A DNA stretch of 64,000 nucleotides from Deinandra increscens subsp. villosa (Eukaryota; Streptophyta; Magnoliopsida; Asterales; Asteraceae): positions 38,325,874 through 38,389,873 of the forward strand of contig JBCNJP010000010.1 of assembly GCA_039602395.1 (NCBI GenBank), written 5' to 3'. This document shows, one piece after another, positions 56,073-64,000 of the stretch (positions are counted from its first letter, which is position 1; each line of letters begins with the position of its first letter). The translations under genes and the position numbers were made by a program. The notes under the pieces are model-generated. The model made no database searches. It had not been told where the DNA came from and saw only the letters and a program-made list of their open reading frames with translations.

Positions 56073-56944
56073 TTTTCCAGATCCTATACTTCTAACAACA
56101 AAAACTAAAAATACCCAATTGAGAAAATAAGAAAAAACATCAAGCTTGAAACAACAAAAAAGCAAACAAATTTACTGAAGACTAGAGATGAACCTTTTAT
56201 GGTGGGGCGCAAGCGATTTTTGTTAAATTCATGTTTTCTTGTTTATCTGCAGAATCATTTTTCTCATCGTGTGGTTCTTCATTTAATTACACTTTATCCG
56301 TTTTACATTCATCTCTTTCTGTTTACCAGCATATATCGTTGACTCCACCTGTTTCACTAGTTTCACCAAATTAAGGATTAGTTAATCAAACAAAGCAAAT
56401 GTATGATTTGATAAAAAATTTAGTTTCATAGTTTAGAACCAGATTTTGTTAAACTTTCATACACGGTATTAGAAACATGAATCAAACAATAACTTTTTCT
56501 TGAAATTCAAAAAAAAAAAACATAAAGCCTAAAAGAATCAAACATGCCTGATACAAAATTAGAACATGGAAGCATAATTTGAACCGGATACTGACCAAGA
56601 GAAAATGCGAACAACAGAAAATTGAAGAAATCCCTACACATACACATAAGAAGGAGCTGTAAACATTAAAACCAAGAAAACTAAAGGTAATTCCAGACAC
56701 AAAATTAAAACATACAAACCTAAACAGCACCCAAAACCAAGAGATCGATGTACCTTTAGGAGTTTGGAAGCTAACAATTGAAACATAATCATCGATTTGC
56801 CTTCACAACAATACACATTTAGTCACAGAAATATACACATTTAAGGTTGTGAGCCTAAAATCGAGTTCAATGAAACGCGAATTACAGGTTATAAATAGAA
56901 ACTTACATTAACCTAACCCATGTCATCCCTTCTTGCATAATACC
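56073..56944. other. Unassigned flank right of the 12-kb element
   Basis: AT-rich, contiguous with 40402-44032 before the insertion. No protein, RNA gene or terminal repeat recognised; a poly-A stretch lies near 56510-56520. Confidence 0.55.
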
Positions 56945-58704
56945 TAATGTGTTCGGAACTACACCTAAAAATAGTAAAAATATCCTAGACCTAAACCTAG
57001 ACCTAAACCTAGACGTAGACACACCTAATTTTACCAAAACTCCTAAAACTAGACCGAACCTAAGGCAAGTGTACCTATTGGTAGCAGTATAGCTACCGAA
57101 GCCTGGATATCGAACCCTAAGGACACTACGAAGCTAGACTCTAACCTAGGACTCTATCAAAAGGAAAATTTGAGTGAATTGGTTTTTGAATTGATTTAAC
57201 TAAATAACTAAATTAACTAATTAGACTAATTAACTAACAACCGACAACTGAGAAAACCTTAGGAAAAATCAGAGTAGAGACGAGTATCACCTAGACCTGG
57301 AATCCTATTTAATATCTTCAACTTCACTCAGCTATGATTGTTCTGATGGTGGCTAGTTCACCTTTTAAGTACGTCCTAGCTAACACTTCTAACGCTCGAA
57401 CAGGAGTTCACCTTTTAAGTCCTTCCTACCTCAACTAACCTAATTACCCTCAAAACAATCTAAGGCACATTAGGCTAGCAGGAGCTACCACTGATTTCTG
57501 CAACTAACACGGAATAGCAAATTAACCAAATTCCTAAGACACTTCCTTTTGAGACAATGCAACCCTAGTTCAATGACTAACCCAACTACCCGACAACTAT
57601 CATCCTTTTAAGCTTATTTAGAAGACAGCACACGAAATTCAAGGTAACAATTGATATACGATCCTATGGTCAATCAGCGCTAACTAACCACATTAATTTG
57701 CAAACACACAGTCATACGAATTAATTACCTAACCCAAATCGGAAGACATCTGCAGATTAAGCAAGTATCATTTATCAATTGAAACCCTAAACTACGCACA
57801 CACACGCATCAATCATAGAAAATCACTGGAATTTAACAGAAGTGCAACATCAATAAAACAATTCACAAACCGAATGAAGTCATAAATACTAAATATTCAT
57901 CACGATAGGTCTAGGAAATACAACTAACTTAGCCTACAATCATGTCAATGTCTAAAATAGAAATCAAAATCTCATCTCGAACATAAATCATGGTAAAAAC
58001 TAAGAAACGACAAGACTAAAGAGTTTAAACGAGAAACCGACACGTAACCGGAGTCGAATGATTGATCCTAGCCTCCCCCTTGAATTCCGACGTCTCTTGT
58101 GCTCTGAATTTCGCCTCTGATAGTCCCTCTGCTGACTGAAATTGACTTTGAGTTCGTACGTAGGGTTTTTTAATTTATGTTTCAGAACCCCCCGTAATTG
58201 TTGTTTTCCGTCGAATTAATATTACACCTCCATGAAATTATACTTGCTGCTCACGAAATCCAACCAAAATCAGCCCACGTGAAGTCCAACCCCAACGAAT
58301 TCAATATTGTTTATTACTTTGTTCACACTTTTCTTTTTTTCTTTTAACCATCATAGCCCACGTCTGAATCCACATTTCAACATAGAATTTTTATATATTT
58401 TTCACTTAAACCCTTGATCTTTCATTAATGCGACGCCGCCAGTCCTCCATCTTTAATAAAATGTCACACCATCCCCTTAGGCTCTTAAAGGAAAACTACA
58501 AATAAATATATTTAATCATTTTGAGCACAATCGACCAAATGAATGCAATTAAAAATAAAAGACCCGAAAATATACAAAAATGACCCAACACCACATTAAG
58601 ACTCAAATACTAAACTTAGATAAAAACTAAATAAAAATGACTCAAACTCGACTCAATTTATATACAAAATACACAGGAAAGCAGGATGTGTTTGCAACAC
58701 ATCA
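56945..58704 (-). repeat. LTR copy 1 of the non-autonomous unit (1,760 bp)
   Basis: On the minus strand it starts TGATGTGTTGCAAACACATC (a hairpin with 8-bp stem at the tip) and ends CCGAACACATTA, where the other copy has CCGAACACATCA. The two copies differ in length by one 12-bp ACCTAAACCTAG-type repeat unit near 57000 and by scattered substitutions. Confidence 0.85.
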
Positions 58705-58708
58705 AAAA

Positions 58709-58720
58709 TCCCCAAACTTA
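58709..58720 (-). promoter_or_regulatory. Polypurine tract (non-autonomous unit)
   Basis: On the minus strand AAGTTTGGGGATTTT precedes the LTR start at 58704. The equivalent site after LTR copy 2 is at about 63000-63011. Confidence 0.75.
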
Positions 58721-59087
58721 ATCTTTTTTCGTCCTCAAAAAATACTGCAATGGAATCATAACCAGGAAATTGACTTCTAACAATTCACAAATTTCCAATG
58801 TTTATTTTCCATAGTTAATCACACCCCCGGTAGCAATTATCGGTATTTCGGTCCGACTAAACCCAACCACTGACCTTTGAACCCCCAAGGAGTTTATAAT
58901 TTACCGGATATAGTTCAGTCATGCCTATGTGTCTCACTCAAGAAAGATCAAGTTCAACTTAATCCCAAATCATATTCAGTCCAAGTAAAGGTTAATAAAG
59001 ATTTAACTTTTAGATTTTCACAACCTCCTTTAAGTTAGATACAAAGATGTCCAAAGAATGATGGAATTGGATGGAATGTGAACTTTT

Positions 59088-59152
59088 TTGTTTTTTTTTG
59101 AACGGCGATTTCAATTCAACAAAACCCAACACCTAGCAAGACACTAGGAGCG
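59088..59152 (-). mobile_element. Truncated SINE insertion, 65 bp, with 15-bp target duplication
   Basis: GGAATGTGAACTTTT at 59073-59087 and 59153-59167 flanks 65 bp that are absent from the paralogous site at 63364-63378. On the minus strand the insert ends GCCGTTC followed by an A run, the same tail as the SINE at 40276-40397. The paralog is a perfect empty site. Confidence 0.85.
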
Positions 59153-59236
59153 GGAATGTGAACTTTTGAGCATTTATTCTCTAATCTACTATCTTTTTTT
59201 TCTTTTTCTTTTTCTATTTTTTTTCATTTTATTTCA

Positions 59237-59260
59237 TATATATATATATATATATATTTC
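59237..59260. repeat. (TA)n microsatellite
   Basis: About 11 TA units between T-rich stretches; the paralogous run is at about 63449-63470. Confidence 0.9.
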
Positions 59261-59936
59261 TTTTTTTTTAATTGGTCAATTTTAACTAAGATTACCAATG
59301 AGCATCATCAGAGGCATTCTTTGCGAGATACTAACCCCAAAATCATACGTGAGTATTTTACCCACAAGATCCAAGACATCATCAGAGGCACTCACCACGG
59401 GATACTATCCTTTGTTTGTACATGAGTATTTTGTCCCTTCACTCTAAAAATATTAACCAATTTATTACCTAATATGCTCATGATGGAAAAATGGGGTGCC
59501 ACCGCATTTGTGTGCCAGGCTATTCTAAGGACATAGAAATATCTAGCCTAAAGTGGTCTCGTTCCTCCTAATCATTAGTTTCAGTATTCCTATCACTCCT
59601 ACAATGGGAACCCACTAACATGCTGATTACTTACATATTTATACAACAAATAAACACAATGGGATAATTAAGGCTTACAAAGTCAGCTGGGCCTACCAAT
59701 ACATCACTAACCAAGAGTGTTTTCAACTCTTAATTATATTTATATTTATCATTTAAGCACAAAATTAGAAAACCAATCCTGATTGTACTATCACTTCCCA
59801 TTTAATTGCAGCCAGATTCTTGAACATTTTTGAACAATTTTTCAAAAATTTTTTTGAATTTTGATTTTTTTTAAACACACTAAAATTAAATACAAGACGT
59901 AAGTACAAAAATAATAAAAAGACGCAAGGCTTCCCA

Positions 59937-59967
59937 TCCCCACACTTGAACGACACATTGTCCCAAA
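59937..59967 (-). promoter_or_regulatory. Internal polypurine-like motif of the non-autonomous unit
   Basis: On the minus strand GGGACAATGTGTCGTTC then AAGTGTGGGGATGGG. The same order and wording occurs in both Athila-like elements (10455-10485 and 31549-31579), about 1.15-1.23 kb before the LTR. Confidence 0.6.
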
Positions 59968-60435
59968 TATGAGATGAGAATAAAATAAAATAGAAATAAA
60001 CAATAAACACCCACGACCGATAAAAATAAAAATGCAACGAAAATTAAAATACGAAAAGAAAAATTTGAACAAACTCCCCTGATTATTGATTTGAATGAGT
60101 GGCAGGCGAGCTCATATGCGAATGTCTTCCATTGAATCTCATAAGTATCCCAATGCGCTTATATCATCAAGCCTGCACAACATAAACAAAAACACACTCG
60201 ACAAGAAACAAAAATTAATCACGAAAAAGTAAATATAAATAAGAACAAAAATAAAATACAAAAAACTGAAACGGCTCACCTGGAACTCGGACTCTTCCAA
60301 CACAATTTCATCATCTTGAATCAACCGAATTTCCTGCAAACACTGAAAAACACAAAACTAAAACGCACAAAAACATGAAATTACACAAATCAACTAAATT
60401 TACAAACTTTACATCCCGGGCACTATGCATTCAGC

Positions 60436-61005
60436 TTAAAAAAAATACACTAACCAACCTCCCATGTCACCATCCGGACGTTTTGCCTTCACATCTCTTA
60501 GCACAACCTGACCGGTAACTGCCCGGTTTCTAGTCTCCAAGTTTCCTATCAATTTCCTAAATAACAAACTATAAAGCCTGGTAGGATCTTCTAGCTCCAA
60601 CAACTCTTTAACTTTCCAGTGCTTAGAACTACCGGGAAGTAATCTAATTTTACCTAGAAAGATCATCTTCGGGTCATTTTCACATTCAACAACCACTAAC
60701 CTTCCCACACTTGGACTAAACTCTATATCATCATTCAAAGCAACTAAGTCTCTAAGTGTGGTCTTTCTCCCCTCAGTCTTAACCACTAAAATTCTCTCCG
60801 CACTCACTAAACCACCGGATTCTCCTAGCGAGTCACCAATATCAATTTGTTCAACTAAAGCATCTAAACCCCCAGAATCCTCCTCACACTTAACCTTAAC
60901 CACTACATATTCCTCCTCTAACCTTGTATGAACCACCAAATCCGCTCCACACACATAATCAACACAACGATCCACACAAGATATCAAAGAATTAATAAAA
61001 TACAT
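60436..61005 (-). CDS. ORF of 189 residues in the non-autonomous unit, unknown product
   Basis: Intact frame on the minus strand, the only one of size in the internal region. It starts MYFINSLISCVDRCVDYVCG, continues EEEYVVVKVKCEEDSGGLDA, and includes RKTTLRDLVALNDDIEFSPS, VGRLVVVECENDPKMIFLGK and a basic/leucine-rich stretch SKHWKVKELLELEDPTRLYS. It ends GDMGGWLVYFF. Acidic N-terminal half, mixed C-terminal half, no zinc knuckle, protease or polymerase motif, and no clear membrane segment. It lies about 230 bp after the primer site, where gag would start. It may be a remnant or a novel element protein; I recognise no family. An intact 570-bp frame in such AT-rich DNA favours past selection. 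Confidence 0.45.
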   Translation of the reverse strand: MYFINSLISCVDRCVDYVCGADLVVHTRLEEEYVVVKVKCEEDSGGLDALVEQIDIGDSLGESGGLVSAERILVVKTEGRKTTLRDLVALNDDIEFSPSVGRLVVVECENDPKMIFLGKIRLLPGSSKHWKVKELLELEDPTRLYSLLFRKLIGNLETRNRAVTGQVVLRDVKAKRPDGDMGGWLVYFF

Positions 61006-61223
61006 AGTGGCAAAAAATTCAGATGATTCTTATGAGCAAGTATGTGGAATAAACTAAAGGAAATTAACTACTAAAAATTAAAAACTAAAAATCTAGGAAA
61101 AATAAAAATGCAAATACAAAAATTCTAGACTCGGAAAAAATAAACCTAAAGAAACCTAGACACAAAAACGAAAAAGACTCAAATTTCCTAACCAACCTAG
61201 TTAATCTTGCTATTGCCAAGTGT

Positions 61224-61240
61224 CCCCGGCAACGGCGCCA
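61224..61240 (-). promoter_or_regulatory. Primer binding site, Asp-tRNA type (non-autonomous unit)
   Basis: On the minus strand TGGCGCCGTTGCCGGGG, seven bases from the LTR edge at 61248; compare 24889-24905 in the Athila-like element. Confidence 0.92.
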
Positions 61241-61247
61241 AATAACT

Positions 61248-62995
61248 TGATGTGTTCGGAACTACACCTAAAAATAGTAAAAATATCCTAGACCTAAACC
61301 TAGACCTAGACACACCTACTTTTACCAAAACTCCTAAAACTAGACCGAACCTAAGGGAAGTGTACCTATCGGTGACAGTATAGCTACAGAAGCCCGTATA
61401 TTGAACCCTAAGGACACTACGAAGCTAGACTCTAACCTAGGACTCTATGAACAGGAAAATTTGAGTGAATTGGTTTTTGAACTGATTTAACTAAATAACT
61501 AAATTAACTAATTAGACTAATTAACTAACAACCGACAACTGAGAAAACCTTAGGAAAAATCAGAGTAGAGACGAGTATCACCTAGACCTGGAATCCTATT
61601 TAATATCTACAACTTCACTCAGCTATGATTGTTCTGATGGTGGCTAGTTCACCTTTTAAGTACGTCCTAGCTAACACTTCTAACGCTCGAATAGGAGTTC
61701 ACCTTTTAAGTCCTTCCTACCTCAACTAACCTAATTACCCTCAAAACAATCTAAGGCACTTTAGGCGAGCAGGAGCTACCACTGATTTCTGCAACTAACA
61801 CGGAATAGCAAATTAACCAAATTCCTAAGACACTTCCTTTTGAGACAATGCAACCCTAGTTCAATGACTAACCCAACTACCCGTCAACTATCATCCTTTT
61901 AAGCTTATTTAGAAGACAGCACACGAAATTCAAGGTAACAATTGATATACGATCCTATGGTCAATCAGCGCTAACTAACCACATTAATTTGCAAACACAC
62001 AGTCATACGAATTAATTACCTAACCCAAATCGGAAGACATCTGCAGATTAAGCAAGTATCGTTTATCAATTGAAACCCTAAACTACGCACACACACGCAT
62101 CAATCATAGAAAATCACTGGAATTTAACAGAAGTGCAACATCAATAAAACAATTCACAAACCGAATGAAGTCATAAATACTAAATATTCATCACGATAGG
62201 TCTAGGCAATACAACTAACTTAGCCTACAATCATGTCAATGTCTAAAATAGAAATCAAAATCTCATCTCGAACATAAATCATGGTAAAAACTAAGAAACG
62301 ACAAGACTAAAGAGTTTAAACGAGAAACCGACACGTAACCGGAGTCGAATGATTGATCCTAGCCTCCCCCCTTGAATTCCGACGTCTCGTGCTCTGAATT
62401 TCGCCTCTGATAGTCCCTCTGCTGACTGAAATTGACTTTGAGTTCGTACGTAGGGTTTTTTAATTTATGTTTCAGAACCCCCCGTAATTGTTGTTTTCCG
62501 TCGAATTAATATTACACCTCCATGAAATTATACTTGCTGCTCACGAAATCCAACCAAAATCAGCCCACGGGAAGTCCAACCCCAATGAATTCAATATTGT
62601 TTATTACTTTGTTCACACTTTTCTTTTTTTTCTTTTAACCATCATAGCCCACGTCTGAATCCACATTTCAACATAGAATTTTTATATATTTTTCACTTAA
62701 ACCCTTGATCTTTCATTAATGCGACGCCGCCAGTCCTCCATCTTTAATAAAATGTCACACCATCCCCTTAGGCTCTTAAAGGAAAACTACAAATAAATAT
62801 ATTTAATCATTTTGAGCACAATCGACCAAATGAATGCAATTAAAAATAAAAGACCCGAAAATATACAAAAATGACCTAACACCACATTAAGACTCAAATA
62901 CTAAACTTAGATAAAAACTAAATAAAAATGACTCAAACTCGACTCAATTTATATACAAAATACACAGGAAAGCAGGATGTGTTTGCAACACATCA
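61248..62995 (-). repeat. LTR copy 2 of the non-autonomous unit (1,748 bp)
   Basis: On the minus strand TGATGTGTTGCAAACACATC to CCGAACACATCA. Very similar to copy 1. Confidence 0.88.
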
Positions 62996-63609
62996 AAAAT
63001 CCCCAAACTTACTCTTTTTTCGTCCTCAAAAAATACTGCAATGGAATCATAACCAGGAAATTGACTTCTAACAATTCACAAATTTCCAATGTTTATTTTC
63101 CATAGTTAATCACACCCCCGGTAGCAATTATCGGTATTTCGGTCCGACTAAACCCAACCACTGACCTTTGAACCCCCAAGGTGTTTATAATTTACCGGAT
63201 ATAGTTCAGTCAGGCCTATGTGTCCCACTCTAGAAAGATCAAGTTCAACTTAATCCCAAATCATATTCAGTCCAAGTAAAGGTTAATAAAGATTTAACTT
63301 TTAGATTTTCACAACCTCCTTTAAGTTAGATACAAAGATGTCCAAAGAATGATGGAATTGGATGGAATGTGAACTTTTGAGCATTTATTCTCTAATCTAC
63401 TATCTTTTTTTTTCTTTTTCTTTTTCTATTTTTTTTCATTTTTTTTCATATATATATATATATATATATTTCTTTTTTTTAATTGGTCAATTTTAACTAA
63501 GATTACCAATTAGCATCATCAGAGGCATTCTTTGCGAGATACTAACCCCAAAATCATACGTGAGTATTTTACCCGCGAGATCGAAGACATCATCAGAGGC
63601 ACTCACCAC
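62996..63609 (-). repeat. Partial second internal region
   Basis: 614 bp matching 58705-59398 without the SINE (694 minus 80). Cut by the CACTA start at 63610. Confidence 0.9.
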
Positions 63610-64000
63610 CACTACTACAAAAAAGGGCTTTCTTGACGCTTTTTGCGCGTCAAGAAAGGGCCCAGATGACGCGCAAAAAAGCGTCAAGGAAGGTAGGGTC
63701 AAGAATCTTCTTGACGCGCAAAATGCGCGTCATCCCGTTCTTGACGCGCGAACGATGACGCCCCAAAAAAGCGTCATAAATTTGTGTCATAAAATAAGCG
63801 TCAAGGAAGCCCCCGTCATAAATCTTCTTATGACACGCTTTTTTGCGCGTCATGGTTTTTAAAAAAAATTATAAAAAAAAATATTTGTTTGTTAAATCAC
63901 TAATTTCCCGATTAATAACAATTAACCTTATAATACAAAACAAAATACACTTGTAGTAAAATTATACATTTCATATATAGAGCAAACATTACAAAGCTAA
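63610..64000 (+). mobile_element. CACTA DNA transposon end, runs off the window
   Basis: CACTACTACAAAAAAGGGCT at 63610, exactly where homology to 59398 ends, with CAC (63607-63609) as candidate 3-bp target duplication. The next 240 bp carry many TTGACGCG / GCGTCAAG / GCGTCATAA units in both orientations (subterminal repeats). AT-rich sequence follows to the window edge. No coding region visible yet. Confidence 0.75.

Larger units (their letters stand above)
56945..63609 (-). mobile_element. Non-autonomous gypsy-like unit in LTR-internal-LTR-internal array
   Basis: Minus strand. LTR copies at 56945-58704 and 61248-62995 flank an internal region of 2,543 bp. The internal sequence resumes after the second LTR (62996-63609), matching 58705-59398 base for base apart from an 80-bp SINE event and small changes. 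An ordinary element would end at the second LTR. The array therefore reflects recombination between copies, or a tandem duplication. Primer site of Asp-tRNA type, polypurine tract and the AAGTGTGGGGA motif tie it to Athila/Tat elements. No gag or pol is encoded, only a 189-codon ORF. Confidence 0.8.

Noticed and set aside
58681..58704. Transcription terminator hairpin
   Set aside because: The stem is the LTR tip itself and recurs at the other LTR; the position is explained by the element boundary.

Overview
This window is a piece of a repeat-rich plant nuclear genome. It holds no gene that I can call as an intact host gene. Nearly everything recognisable is a transposable element: Ty1/copia elements with Sirevirus-like features, Ty3/gypsy elements of the Athila/Tat type, two CACTA DNA transposon ends, SINEs and solo LTRs. 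Initiator-Met and Asp tRNA primer sites, retroelement families with plant-type pol motifs, GT-AG intron candidates and plant-style leaders all point to an angiosperm. The accessory ORF of the 12-kb copia element resembles proteins I recall from Asteraceae assemblies, so a composite-family plant is my best guess (inference). There is one scaffold gap of exactly 500 N at 9018-9517.

Layout. 1-6190: two minus-strand Sirevirus-like gag pseudogenes. The first has its own LTR (4827-5164) and lies inside the second. 6190-7945: a plus-strand relative (LTR, primer site, leader, gag), cut by a CACTA element at 7946 that runs into the gap. 9518-26617: a minus-strand Athila-like element whose 3' LTR is lost in the gap. 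It carries two later insertions: a solo copia LTR (11674-12043) and an 8.15-kb copia-type element with gag but no visible pol (15503-23654, target duplication CTGTC). 26618-34530: a second Athila-like element in the opposite orientation, truncated at its 5' side and ending in a complete LTR. That LTR sits flush in the middle of a plus-strand copia integrase (34531-36128), which could be the missing half of the 6.2-7.9 kb element. 36129-40401: an LTR-like insertion, tandem duplications, AT repeats, a solo LTR (39001-40163) and a SINE. 40402-44027 and 56073-56944: unassigned AT-rich flank.

44033-56067 is the centrepiece: a structurally complete 12,035-bp Sirevirus-like element with two 368-bp LTRs and a perfect 5-bp target duplication (ACCGC). 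It has a long two-zinc-knuckle gag and a pol that lacks the middle of integrase. Downstream of pol it has a second leader and an accessory ORF of about 835 codons. Its LTRs, gag leader and accessory leader share clustered TTTACGA motifs.

56945-63609 is a minus-strand non-autonomous gypsy-like unit (Asp-tRNA primer site, no gag or pol, one 189-aa ORF). It is arranged as LTR-internal-LTR-internal, and a second CACTA element cuts it at 63610.

The elements appear to form autonomous and non-autonomous partnerships. The Athila-like elements share primer site and polypurine motifs with the 57-63 kb unit. The gag-only element lacks its own pol. Several LTR families carry family-specific clusters of short palindromic motifs, which is the most unusual recurring signal here. 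All protein genes are degraded, so none is expected to be functional as it stands.
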